Position numbers and translations under genes: made by a program. A stretch of 64,000 bases of DNA from Girardinichthys multiradiatus (lineage: Eukaryota > Chordata > Actinopteri > Cyprinodontiformes > Goodeidae): positions 46,982,414-47,046,413 of the forward strand of contig NC_061794.1 of assembly GCF_021462225.1 (NCBI RefSeq), in the 5' to 3' direction. Each line of letters starts with the position of its first letter. Positions within the stretch are counted from its first letter, which is position 1. This document shows, piece by piece, positions 49,219-59,385 of the stretch. The notes beneath the pieces were generated by a model that had not been told where the DNA came from, made no database searches, and saw only the letters and a list, made by a program, of their open reading frames with translations.

Positions 49219-49387
49219 TGTGGAGGGCGATCCTCAGTGTCCGGAGGTGCTCACGTTCTCAGACTCCTCCTTTGGCCAGCCTCCTCCATTCCATCGCTAT
49301 AGCAACATTCCCCTCACCAGCCCTTGTGACCCCTACGGTACCACTTCCTGTAGCGGGCCCCTCGGAGCCTCTCACTCTCAAACACAG
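49219..49387 (+). CDS. iqsec2: iqsec2 coding exon 2
   Basis: The acceptor TTTCTCAG ends at 49218 and the donor CAG|GTACTG begins at 49388. The first base completes the Cys codon begun in exon 1, then 56 codons start VEGDPQCPEVLTFSDSSFGQ. VEGD followed by a Ser/Pro-rich stretch matches the corresponding region in human IQSEC2 (VEGDAPGSD as I recall), but the remainder is weakly conserved. The region is predicted disordered (Pro, Ser, Thr). Residues 22-78 of the window protein. Confidence is high because phase agrees on both sides and the purifying frame runs the whole exon. Confidence 0.85.
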
Positions 49388-50519
49388 GTACTGACCCTGA
49401 AGCACAAAGACACTTGACTGGCCAGCAGACATTACAAGTAGATTCACAAGAAAATATTTCTCATTCACATGTTTTTTTTATTGTTGTTGTCAAAAAATAA
49501 AACAAGTTTGAAATCAGTTAAGATTTTCAGTAACCCTAAATCAAGATTGATGATAGTAACTCTGTTGGTATTTAAGCTTTACAAGAAATGTTAGAAATGT
49601 CACAAAGGTTTTTCCTAATTGGCTGCTGAATTCTCCAGGAGTCTGCCGTGTCTCCTGCAAACTGAAACCTTGACTCACTCTGCGCTCCCACAGGATGCAT
49701 GCTGGACCACAACTCAGCATGAGCGTTTACCTTTCATGGTACATGCACAAGCTTTTGTGTTTATTGAAAAGTTTGAAGTCAGGGAAAGAGACATTTGTTG
49801 TAATAACAACTGGTCCCCACAAAGATAGGAGTACCAACACAGGTGCAGTGTAGCAGCAAACTAATGACTGACGTTCACTCTAAAAGTGAATTTACAGTTA
49901 GTTTTTTCCCTTAATGAGACTCCACACTGACTGATGCCCAGTTGAAATTATGTGGTAAAATGAACAACTTTGTTATTTTCAAATTCCACAGAAAAGAAAA
50001 TACATCTAAATACAAACGTCAGTGTATTTTATTGGGATTTGATGTGATTGTCCCACACACAGTAGTGCATAACTGTGAAGTACAAGAAAAATGATACAGG
50101 TTTTTCACATTTTTACAAACAAAAATTCTGAAAACTGTGGGGTGCATTTTGTTATTCAGCTGCCCTCAGTCAATACTTTGCAGAATCACTTTCACTGGAG
50201 CTCCAACTGCAAGACTCCACTTGCCACCTCGCTTATTTGATTGAATGCTGTAAATTACTGTTCAAGCCATGGTTTAAAAAGGAGGGTCTAAATGTGGACT
50301 ACAGGGCAGAGGCAAGCAGAGGAAATCAACAATTGAAATAAATGTATAAAAACAAACAATCGGCTGCAAAGACAGGATATTGCAAAGTTAAAAAAAAACA
50401 CACATCTGACATTGTTCTGACTAAGTCAGCTCAGAGGACAGGTGTGGTAATAAGACTCATCATAGATCCAGAATACATGAAACAGTACCTACAACTCTTC
50501 CTCTCTCTTCTTTCTCCAG
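49388..50519 (+). other. iqsec2: iqsec2 intron 2 with an old Tc1-like remnant
   Basis: The segment 49960-50260 has wording of a fish Tc1-type end (TATTTTATTGGGATTTGATG, TAGTGCATAACTGTGAAGTAC), antisense and without a coding frame. The rest has no recognised feature. Confidence 0.5.
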
Positions 50520-50687
50520 GGCAGCTCCCCCATATCTCCCCCCAGCCCAGCGAGCCTCGCCTGGGCTCAGCGCAGCAGACACCAGCCGGCCAGCCTGGCG
50601 CTCCGTAAGCAAGAGGAGGAGGAGAGCAAACGCTGCAAGGCGCTATCTGACAGCTATGAGCTCTCTACAGACCTCCAGGACAAGAAG
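50520..50687 (+). CDS. iqsec2: iqsec2 coding exon 3
   Basis: 56 codons between CTTTCTCCAG and AAG|GTACAC. It encodes a Ser/Pro stretch, then [20 protein letters not shown] and [14 protein letters not shown]. The latter half agrees almost residue for residue with human IQSEC2 ([26 protein letters not shown]), and differs from the IQSEC1 form (SLSESYELSSDLQDKQ), which is the main reason for naming this paralogue IQSEC2. Residues 79-134. The segment leads into the IQ-motif exon and is likely helical. Confidence 0.95.
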
Positions 50688-50796
50688 GTACACCTCAGCC
50701 CAGCAGGATCAGGGGTCTCTAATTTCCTGTGAATGAAAACTGTTTTGTTCAATCATCTCTGATTGGCGGCCTGTGGGCAATTCTGTCTGCTGATAG

Positions 50797-50970
50797 GTGG
50801 AGATGCTGGAGAGGAAGTATGGGGGCCAGTTCGTGTCCCGGCGGGCAGCGAGGACGATCCAGGCGGCGTTCAGACGGTACCGCATGAACAAAAAATTTGA
50901 GAGACTCCGCAGCTCCGCCTCAGAGAGCAGGATGACCCGGCGCATCATCCTGTCCAACATGAGACTGCAG
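50797..50970 (+). CDS. iqsec2: iqsec2 coding exon 4 (IQ motif)
   Basis: 58 codons between TGCTGATAG and CAG|GTAGGA, preceded by a short 109 bp intron. It starts [20 protein letters not shown] and contains the IQ motif [13 protein letters not shown] at about residues 155-167. IQ motifs bind calmodulin, which in BRAG proteins links calcium to ARF exchange activity. The exon ends [14 protein letters not shown], matching human IQSEC2 [14 protein letters not shown]. Residues 135-192. This is among the most conserved exons of the family. Confidence 0.97.
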
Positions 50971-51047
50971 GTAGGAGCTCATTTATACACAATAGAGTTA
51001 AAATGTTCTGATCTAATGGTGACCGGCTGTGTTTTCTTTGTGTGCAG

Positions 51048-51143
51048 TATTCGTTTGATGAGCGGCAACCACAGGGTCAGGGATCACCGGGTCAGCAGGG
51101 TTCAGAAGATGCTGGAGACATAGACGACTCTTTCTCCAAACAG
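51048..51143 (+). CDS. iqsec2: iqsec2 coding exon 5 (short; non-canonical GC donor)
   Basis: 32 codons after TTTGTGTGCAG. It begins [10 protein letters not shown] and ends DDSFSKQ. In human IQSEC2 the equivalent region runs from QFSFEEYEKAQ to ELEDSFSKQ and is much longer (about 70 residues), so the fish exon is shortened in the middle and keeps only the conserved ends. The conserved Gln|Val junction with exon 6 is in phase 0, but the bases after CAG are GCAACC, so the donor is GC not GT. Residues 193-224. Confidence 0.85.
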
Positions 51144-52270
51144 GCAACCACATTTTTGTTGCCCTAAACATATGTGCTCCATTAATAGAACATTAATAGA
51201 GCACCCTAAAATCCAACATTAACCAACGTAAACACATTAAGGGATAATGTGTGTAAACATGTTGTTTTAAATTCAGTTTCTAAAAGATGCCAGAGAAAGT
51301 TTTCAAAGAAATGTTTTTTATGGAGACTGTGAGCACCAGATGCTCTTGTACCATCCAGCTGGACGTGGAGGTTCTTGTCCAGCCTTGTTTGCTTGGACAG
51401 GTTGGACCAGCAGCTATTTCCTAACTTATGAAGATCAACATACACCTGCCTTACCAAAATGGCATGTTCTATTGTCTTTCCCATTCTGCAGAGTGGCCAA
51501 GGAAAATGGATATGTGTCATATTTATATCAAGTGAAACAGGAATAGTTTACTAATTAAAAGTTCCAAGAAACTCTTATCAACTTAAAAAGGTTTAAATTG
51601 CAAGAATAACATTTATTAACATTTATTAACAAATTAATACAGTTCAGTTAACTGTAATATTCTTAATAAAACAGCAGTTTGTTAAGCAGACCATGATTGG
51701 TGGTCATCTTCATCTTTAAGCCTTAACAGCATTAGCAGCATTAGCAGCTGAACTTCCATGAATGTTTGCATGAACCCGCAACACCTGCAAGTGTAGCAAG
51801 TTTTATTAGAAATGGAACTGCACCAAACACATAACTCTGAGGAGCTCCAAACAGTTCTAAAAATAAATGGCACGTTCTCTGTTTGCTGCAAGTCATAAAC
51901 AATCTAGCTGTAAACGGTTGGCTCATCCCCAGCTATTCTCATCTATACAAAACGCCTCACAGCAGAAGATTCGTAATACTAGAGTTTATGGCACCAGACA
52001 ATCCTAAAAACGTAGAGCGTGGCTTGAAGATTATTTTCAGATGTTAGCTTAATGTTTGTCAGTCATTATTGGTTAGACCTGGGTGGCTCTCAGATGCCAG
52101 GTTTTTGTTTACCTAACTCTGACCAATCTGCAGCTAGAAACATGTTTACCTGAAATTTCTCTAACCAGATGTTCTCTTTTTTGTGCTGCTGGCCATCTTA
52201 AAATCACCTCTGGATGTGTTTTAGTTGTTGTGTCTCTTAATCTATAACACAGTTTCTTTGTCTTTTGCAG
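51144..52270 (+). other. iqsec2: iqsec2 intron 5, GC-AG type
   Basis: Begins GCAACC and ends TCTTTTGCAG. No transposon was recognised in the 1.1 kb. A nearby GT alternative would add residues not seen in the family or break the frame. AG|GC donors are a known minor class, though the canonical GC donor is followed by AAGT, not AACC. Confidence 0.7.
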
Positions 52271-52848
52271 GTAAAATCTCTCGCTGACTCCATGGACGAC
52301 TCTCTCACCTGCCAGTCCGGCCGCGAGGACTCTCAGGATGTCGGGGGAGAAGGAGAGGAGGACGAGGATGAGGAGGAGGGAGATGAGGATGAAGAAGAGG
52401 AGGAGGAAGAAGATGAGGAGGAAGATGAGGAGGTAGATTACAGACAGTGTGGATGGCACAACACAAATACAGCATCCCGACGTGTGCCCAGCCGAGTGGA
52501 GGGAGGTAGAGGAGGTGTCGCCATGCACGAGGACAGCACCGCCACCTCCTTTAGTGATGTCACCCTCTACATGGACGAAGGCTGCCTCCCGTCCTCGCCG
52601 TTGTCCCGTCCCGCCTCCAGCTCGGACACAGACTACTGGGGAGGAGGAGGAGGAGGCGCAGGTGGGAGGGAGGACAGCAGAGAGACAGAGGGAGGCAGCA
52701 ACGCCAGCCGGAGGAGCAGCACCCCCTGCACAGAGTGTCGAGGAGAGTACAGAGGGAGAGGAGGAGGAGCAGGAGGAGGAGGGGGAGGACACCTTCCTGT
52801 CCTCACTATTGAACCACCGAGTGACAGTTCAGTGGACATGAGTGACAG
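52271..52848 (+). CDS. iqsec2: iqsec2 coding exon 6 (acidic and Gly-rich)
   Basis: 192 codons plus two bases between TTTTGCAG and CAG|GTCAGG. It starts VKSLADSMDDSLTCQSGRED (human VKSLAESIDEALNC), then an acidic tract of about 30 residues that is nearly all Glu/Asp (about 250-280), a conserved island EDSTATSFSDVTLYMDE, a Ser-rich and Gly-rich stretch, and ends LPVLTIEPPSDSSVDMSDR, the family's conserved TIEPPSDSS motif. Residues 225-416 with 417 split. The acidic and Gly runs come from GAG/GAT and GGAGGA repeats and are not in the mammalian proteins I know, so they are probably a fish-lineage expansion that may vary in length. Confidence 0.95.
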
Positions 52849-53016
52849 GTCAGGACTCAAACATTTGAATAAATATATCTGTAACATACAGATGCAGATT
52901 TCATCTGTTTTAAATGTTTTAGATCATCAAAATAATAATTATTATACAATTATTATAAAACAAAATGTAACCTAAGTAAAAACAGAAAGTTTCCAAATAT
53001 TAATTTCATTCATTAA

Positions 53017-53044
53017 GGGAGAAAGTACTGAAAACCCAATAACT
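53017..53044. repeat. Left 28 bp target duplication of Rex3
   Basis: Identical to 56262-56289, starting GGGAGAAAGTACTG. It marks the insertion of the full-length Rex3 between them. The 52849-53016 stretch before it is plain intron. Confidence 0.93.
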
Positions 53045-56000
53045 CGTACTCATACTCATCGTCTTCCGCTTTATCCGGGACCGGGTCGCGGGGGCAGCAG
53101 ACTCAGCAGAGACACTCAGACGTCCCTCTCCCCAGACACCTCCTCCAGCTCCCCCGGGGGGAGCCCAAGGCGTTCCTGGGCCAGCCTCCTCCCGGTGGGA
53201 CGTGCCTGGAACACCTCCCGAGGAAGGCGCCCAGGAGGCATCCGGTATAGATGCCCGAGCCACCTCAACTGGCTCCTCTCGATGTGGAGGAGCAGCGGCT
53301 CTACTCCGAGCTCCTCACCCTATCTCTAAGGGAGTGCCCGGCCACCCTACGGAGGAAGCTCATTTCAGCCGCTTGTATCCGGGATCTCGTTCTTTCGGTC
53401 ATGACCCAAAGTTCATGGCCAAAGGTGAGGGTAGGAACGTAGACCGACCAGTAAATTGAGAGCTTCGCTTTTCGGCTCAGCTCTCTCTTTACCACAACGG
53501 ACCGGCACAGCGCCCCCATTTCTGTGGCAGCCGCCCCCATCCGTCTGTCGATCTCCCGCTCCATTCTTCCCTCACTCGTGAACAAGACCCCGAGATACTT
53601 GAACTCCTCCACTTGAGGCAGGAACTCCTCTCCAACCTGAAGAGGACAAGCCACCCTTTTCCGGTCGAGAACCATGGCCTCGGACTTGGAGGAGCTGATC
53701 TTCATCCCAGCCGCTTCACACTCGGCTGCGAACCGCCCCAGCGCATGATGTAGGTCTTGGCTAGAGGGGGCCAGCAGGACCACGTCATCTGCAAAAAGAG
53801 GAGACAAAATCCTCTGGTCCCTAAACCAGACCCCCTCCGGCCCTTGGCTGCGTCTAGAAATCCTGTCCATAAAAATTATGAACAGGACCGGTGACAAAGG
53901 GCGGCCCTGCCGGAGTCCAACATGCACCGGGAACAGGTCTGACTTAGTGCCGGCAATGCGAACCAAACTCCTGCTCCGCATGTATAGAGATCGGATGGCC
54001 CCTAATAAAGGGCCCCCGATTACATACTCCTGGAGCACCCCCCACAGGGCATCTCGAGGGACACAGTCGAATGCCTTCTCCAGGTCCATAAAACACATGT
54101 GAACCGGTTGGGCAAACTCCCATGAACCCTCGAGTACCCTGTAGAGGGTATAGAGCTGGTCCAGTGTTCCACAGCCGGGACGAAAACCACACTGCTCCTC
54201 ATGAAGCTGAGGTTCGACTATTGGCCGGACTCTCCTCTCCAATACCCTGGCGTAGGCCTTACCAGGGAGGCTGAGGAGTGTGATCCCCCTGTAGTTGGAA
54301 CACACCCATCCAGTCACCCTTCTTATGTAGGGGGACCACCACCCCAGTCTGCCAATCCAAAGGCACTGTCCCCGTCCACCACGCAATGTTGAAGAGGCAT
54401 GTCAACCATGACAGCCCCACAACATCCAAAGACTTGAGGTACTCAGGGTGGATCTCATCCAACCCCGAAGCCCTGCCACCGCGGAGCTTTTTAACCACCT
54501 CGGTGACTTCAGCCCGGGTGATGAAAGAGTCCAACCCCGAGTTCCCAGCCTCTGTTTCCACCAGGGAATGCGTGATGGCAGGATTGAGGAGATCCTCGAA
54601 GTACTCCTTCCACCGCCCGATATTGTCCCCAGTTGAGGTCAGCAGCTCCCCACCCCCACTGTAAACAGTGCTGGCGAAGCACTGCTTCCCCGTCCTGAGG
54701 CGCCGGACGGTTTGCCAGAATCGCTTCGGGGCCAACCGGTAGTCCTTCTCCATGGCCTCACCGAACTCCTCCCAGGTCCACATTTTTGCCTCTGCCACCT
54801 CCCGGGCCGCGGCACGCTTGGCCCCACAGTACCCGTCAGCCGCCTCAGGAGTCCCACAAGCCAACCACAGCTGATCAGACTCCTTCTTCAGCTTGACAGC
54901 GTCCCTTACTGCCGGTGTCCACCACCGGGTTCGGGGATTGCCGCCGCGACAGGCACCGCAGACCTTACGGCCGCAGCTACGGGCAGCAGCATCGACAATA
55001 GATGCGGAGAACATGGTCCACTCAGACTCTATGTCTCCAACATCCCTCGGAATCTGGTCAAAGCTCTCCCGGAGGTGAGAGTTGAATACATCCCTGGCCA
55101 AGGGTTCCGCCAGACGTTCCCAGCAGACCCTCACTATGCGCTTGGGCCTGCCAAGTCTGTCCGGCTTTCTCCTCCTCCAGCGGATCCAACTCACCACCAG
55201 GTGGTGATCAGTGGACAGTTCAGCCCCTCTCTTCACCCGAGTGTCCAAAACATGTGGCCGGAGGTCTGATGATACGACAACAAAGTCGATCATTGACCTC
55301 CTGCCTAGGGTGTCCTGGTGCCAAGTGCACTGATGGAGACCTTTATGTTTGAACATGGTGTTCATTATGGACAATCTGGGACTAGCACAGAAGTCCAATA
55401 ACAAAACACCACTCAGATTCAGATCGGGGAGGCCATTCCTCCCAATCACGCCTCTCCAGGTGTCACTGTTGTTTCCCACGTGGGCGTTGAAGTCCCCCAG
55501 CAGAATAATGAAGTCCCCAGGAGGGGCACTATCCAGCACCCCCAACAGGGACGCCAAGAAGGCCGAGTACTCCGCACTACCACTCGGCTCGTAGGCTGAA
55601 ATGATAGTCAGAGACCTCTCCCCAACCCGAAGGCGCAGGGATGTGACCCTCTCATCCACTGGGGTAAACCCCAACACGAGACGGCCGAGGTGGGGGGTGA
55701 CAAGCAAACCCACCCCAGCCCGCCGCCTCTCCCCGTGGACCACTCCAGAGTAGGACCTCCCGCACCAGCTCGGGCTCCTTGCCTCCCAGCGAGGTGACAT
55801 TCCACGTCCCTAGAGCCAGCCTAAGCATCCGGGGATTGGGCCGCCGAGGTCTCCACCTTCGTCCGCCGCCCAATCCTCTTTGCACCGGTCCCTCACGGTT
55901 CCCCCTGCAGGTGGTGGCCCCACTGGGGGATGGTCTCGCGTCTCTCGTTCGGGCTTGGCCCGGCCGGGTCCCGCAAGGAGCAACCCAGCCACCAGGCACT

Positions 56001-56261
56001 CTCCGACGAGTCCCAACCCCAGGCCTGGCTCCAGGGTGGGACCCCGGCTCCGCCGTACCGGGCGACGTCACGTGCCTCAATTTTGTGGTTGTCATGAGGG
56101 GTTCTTGAACCGCTCTTTGTCTGACCCGTCTCCTATAGCCTGTTTGCCATGGGAGACCCTACCAGGGGCATTTAAGCCCCAGACAACATAGCCTCTAGGA
56201 TCATTCGAGCACTCAAACCCTTCCACTACGTTAAGGTGGCGGTTCAAGGAGGGGAGGGGAG
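53045..56261 (-). mobile_element. Full-length Rex3 (RTE-clade) LINE, antisense in intron 6
   Basis: The element runs 5' to 3' on the - strand from 56261 to 53045. The 5' region (56095-56261) reads, inverted, as the Rex3 leader with TTGAACCGCCACCTTAACG near its start and AAGAGCGGTTCAAGAACCCC just before the coding part. The coding region holds an AP-type endonuclease and a reverse transcriptase. The 3' end is an ACTCAT/ACTCGT short repeat. A perfect 28 bp target duplication flanks it (53017-53044, 56262-56289), unusually long and undecayed, so insertion was recent. The copy is nonetheless broken by deletions and frameshifts. Confidence 0.95.
53301..56030 (-). pseudogene. Rex3 polyprotein (endonuclease and reverse transcriptase), broken
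   Basis: On the - strand, in order: LALGTWNVTSLGGKEPELV (start of the AP endonuclease), a deletion with frame change near 55757, then the long frame 55800-54259 with LLGDFNAHVG, SMIDFVVVSSDLRP and ELSTDHHLVVSW endonuclease motifs and the linker. The RT begins RPEYLKSLDVVG-like (here HPEYLKSLDVVG), reaches VVVPLHKKGD, then is frameshifted near 54305-54325 into the frame 54386-53301: CSNYRGITLLSLPGKAYARV, FMDLEKAFDCVPRDALWG, LFADDVVLLAPSS (FADD catalytic box), CPLQVGEEFLPQVEEFKYLG. A 19-base loss near 53310 ends the frame before the C-terminal part. Compared with the copy at 20837-22617 this one keeps the endonuclease. It cannot encode an intact protein. Confidence 0.93.
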
Positions 56262-56289
56262 GGGAGAAAGTACTGAAAACCCAATAACT
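56262..56289. repeat. Right 28 bp target duplication of Rex3
   Basis: Exact copy of 53017-53044. No mismatch between the two copies. Confidence 0.93.
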
Positions 56290-56329
56290 GGTTGTTGCAA
56301 TCAAGGGTCATGAAAACTGGCGATGAGTC

Positions 56330-57200
56330 GTTTCCGTCACTGTGGTGGAATTTTGGCCCACTCTGCTTTGAAACCTTTCCATGGCCCACATGGAAATGTT
56401 TTCCAGTATTAAGAGCATTCCTCAGCATCTTAATGGAATTAAAGTCCAGACTTTGACTAGGTCACTCCCAAAGCTACATTCAGTTTTTTTGAGTAGGTCA
56501 GAGGTAGACTTGCTGATGTGCTTTGGATTGTCATCTTCATGCATAATTCCACTGTGCTCAAGCCAAACGTCCTGAACTGACGGTTCTCCTTTAGGATTTT
56601 CTGGTAGAGTTCATAATTCAAGGTTGCATCAATAACAGCGCGTCATTCAGGTCCTGAGGCAGCAAAGCAGCCACTGACCATCCCACTAAAACCACCGTGT
56701 TTGACTTTCAGAATAATGTACTGAGATGCACAGCTTCCAGAAAGTTTCCATTTTGTGTCGTCAGTTCCTAGACTATTTTCCCCAAAGTTTTGAGAATCAT
56801 CAAGAGGTTTTTCTTTTGGGTAAATATGAGGCAGCCCTTTATATTGTTTTGGGTCAGTGATGATTTTGGATTGTTACTCTCTCATGGATGCTATTTTCTC
56901 CTTCTTATTGTTCAGTTATGATCTCTGACACTAACTGAGGAGGTGAGCCTGCACAGCGTGGGTTCTGGGTTCTTCTGTGACCTCCTGGATGAGAGTTTAG
57001 CGCACTCTTGGAATAATAAATCGGGCATTCCTGGGAAAGTTCACCTAAGTTCTATGTTTTCTTCATTTGTGGATGATGGTTCTCACTGTGGTTCTCTGGA
57101 GTCCCAAAGCCTTAGAAATGACTCTAAAACCCTTTATGGACTAAAAGATGTCAATCACTTTGTTTTTCATCTGTTTGTGTTTTCAAAAGTAGAATAAAGG
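56330..57200 (-). mobile_element. Degraded Tc1-like transposon (family E, copy 3)
   Basis: Shares antisense wording with 15640-16390 and 30110-30950, such as GTGGTTCTCTGGAGTCCCAAAG at 57080-57101 and CTCATGGATGCTATTTTCTC near 56881. It starts near the family-type AGGTCACTCCCAAAGCTACATTC. No coding frame. The remaining intron to 57666 has no recognised feature. Confidence 0.62.
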
Positions 57201-57666
57201 TTCTTAAACGGTGTTTTACTCAACCTCACCTCAGTGTAGCATAATCCATGTCAGGTTCAACCAGAGTGAAAATTTAAGATTTTGAGTTAGACCTGATCAA
57301 ATGTAGATCAGATTACCTGGAAAAACCCCAGCCTACCTAAGGCTGTCTGTTGTGTTTTTGATGTGGCTCTGCACCAGCATACCCAATTCAAATGATTGAA
57401 TTGCCTCCCCTGTATGCCTTGCAGTGCTGCAGAACCCTGTTAATGATCCATTCAGTTATGCCAGGTGTGTGGCAACGGGGAGGCACCTAAAACATGCATC
57501 ACAATAGTCTCTTGAGGACCAGGGTTGGGAACCACTGTCTTAGGATGCTTTACCTTAGATGGTGCATAATCAACCCATAAAAGTTCCTGGTCTGAGTAGT
57601 TCTTTATCCCTTTAAAGGCAGAATCTATGAAACCTGAGTTATTCCAGATGATTTGTGTTTTTTCAG

Positions 57667-58557
57667 GTCAGAGCGTGGGTCTATCGGACGTTTGGTATAT
57701 GAGCAGGAGTCCTCAGGAGTGGAGGGAGAAGAGAGGGGGAGAGGAGGAGGAGGGGAAGGTGAAAGTGGAGAGGATGAGCTTGGAGGAGGAAGCAGCGAGG
57801 CTGAATCTCCACAAGGAACCATCAAACACAAACCGAACGGCCGCTCGGTTGCCATGGCGCAAGGACAGACCCGCAGCCCTGCTAACGTCCCCCTGCCGAT
57901 GCCGTCGGCCCGGACACTGCCATCTCACCCGCTCCAACACACCCACCCTCACCCCTCAGCCATCCCCCACCTTCCTACCATCCTCCACCACCACCCGCAG
58001 TACAGCCAGCCGCATATCATGCACATGCACCACGTTCATGGCAGCAGCCCGTACATGCAGCATCCGCACCACTTTTCCCAGCACCACTACCACCACCTGC
58101 ACCACCAACACCACCACCTGCCCCACTCTTACACAGAACCCCCTGCATCCCCACTGCCCTCCCCGGTTCCACCTCTAACACCTTTGTCCCCACTACCACC
58201 GCCTCTGACACCCTCCCCAATGTCCTCCTCCTCTTCCTCAGCGCTCCAGAACCTGGAGGGTCAGCATCACCTCGCCCACCACCCCCACCTCCATCACCAC
58301 CACCACCACCTGCTCTGCTCAGACGGAGACAATGAGAGCGTGAACTCCACCACCACCAACTCCAACGATGACACCACCGTCAACAACTGCAGCTCTGGCT
58401 CCTCCTCCAGGGACAGCCTGCGGGAGCCGATCGGAGGAGCCATGCTGGGGAAACAAACCTACCAGAGGGAGAGTCGTCACAGTTGGGACTCTCCCGCCTT
58501 CAACAATGACGTGGTGCAGAGGCGGCAGTACCGCATTGGACTCAACCTGTTCAACAA
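57667..58557 (+). CDS. iqsec2: iqsec2 coding exon 7 (His/Pro-rich; start of SEC7)
   Basis: The acceptor TTTTTTCAG ends at 57666 and the donor AA|GTAGGT begins at 58558. The first base completes an Arg codon, then [20 protein letters not shown] (human SDRGSVHRQLVYE). Next come a Gly/Glu-rich stretch and [14 protein letters not shown], then about 130 residues rich in His and Pro (about 505-635) that I do not know from mammalian IQSEC2. After that conservation returns: [45 protein letters not shown], then [16 protein letters not shown] entering the SEC7 domain. QTYQRE and [14 protein letters not shown] favour IQSEC2 over IQSEC1. Residues 418-713. Confidence 0.96.
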
Positions 58558-59226
58558 GTAGGTCTAAGATGAAAACATTTGATTTAAGATGTAGTTTAAA
58601 GCTGCTGTGTGGACATTTAAGAAAATGTCAAACAAGAAAACATCACATCACATGTTACTCAGATTTAAATGTGAGCACCTGAAGGGGATTTTATGGAACA
58701 TCAAGTTCTCTTACATCTTTGACATGTGTGTGTTCCTTTTGTTGCGCCCCTGTTCTGAATAATGCATGTATATTAGGATTTAGTGTGTGGAAATCAGTTT
58801 TTACCTGCATCAGGATGGGTGTGCTAATGTTGCCATCATGTCATCATCTTCATCAGTATTACTTTAACGCCACAGTGACTAAAGCCATCTGCATTGTGTG
58901 GTCTGAGATGAAATTATGTGATTATTGGGTCATTGCTGCAATGTTTTAATGCGTTGATTCTGTATAAACACATGCTGTATATATGCCGTGTTAGAGATCT
59001 GGTGCTTAAGTGGTGAAAAAATGTCAGATGTCCTAAAAAATCTGTAACAGCCTGTTTTCCCTGGTGATCAGATTGTGCACACCACAGTTCCACATAGGAA
59101 GGTATAGATGGAGGGTTGCTTTTCTATGGCATCATGTCCTCCTATACCATTAAAACACAGGCCAGATATACAATAGTGTGATGAGGGTGTAGCGAAAACG
59201 TAAATGTTGGTTCTGCTGGTCCACAG
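58558..59226 (+). other. iqsec2: iqsec2 intron 7
   Basis: 669 bases from GTAGGT to CCACAG with no recognised repeat or gene. Confidence 0.8.
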
Positions 59227-59385
59227 AAAGCCAGAGAAGGGTATCCAGTACCTGATTGAGAAGGGCTTTGTGTCGGACACTCCGGTGGGCATCGCCAGGT
59301 TCATCCTGGAGCGGAAAGGACTGAGCAGACAGATGATCGGGGAGTTCCTGGGCAGTCGGCAGCAATTCAACAAGGACGTCCTCGA
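59227..59385 (+). CDS. iqsec2: iqsec2 coding exon 8 (SEC7 domain, part 1)
   Basis: The first base completes a Lys codon, then [40 protein letters not shown] and [10 protein letters not shown], ending with two bases of Asp at the donor GA|GTGAGT. It covers the first SEC7 helices. Human IQSEC1 and IQSEC2 read FLGNRQKQFNRDVLD as I recall, while this copy reads [14 protein letters not shown], one residue shorter. Cytohesins have the same shorter spacing (GEREEFN type). Residues 715-766. Exon boundaries and phase are clear. Confidence 0.97.

Noticed and set aside
52109..52792. 227-codon frame antisense to exon 6
   Set aside because: Mirror of the acidic and Gly-rich repeat code of exon 6; Ser-rich low complexity with no family.
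57713..57952. 79-codon antisense frame in exon 7
   Set aside because: Antisense shadow of the exon; no support.
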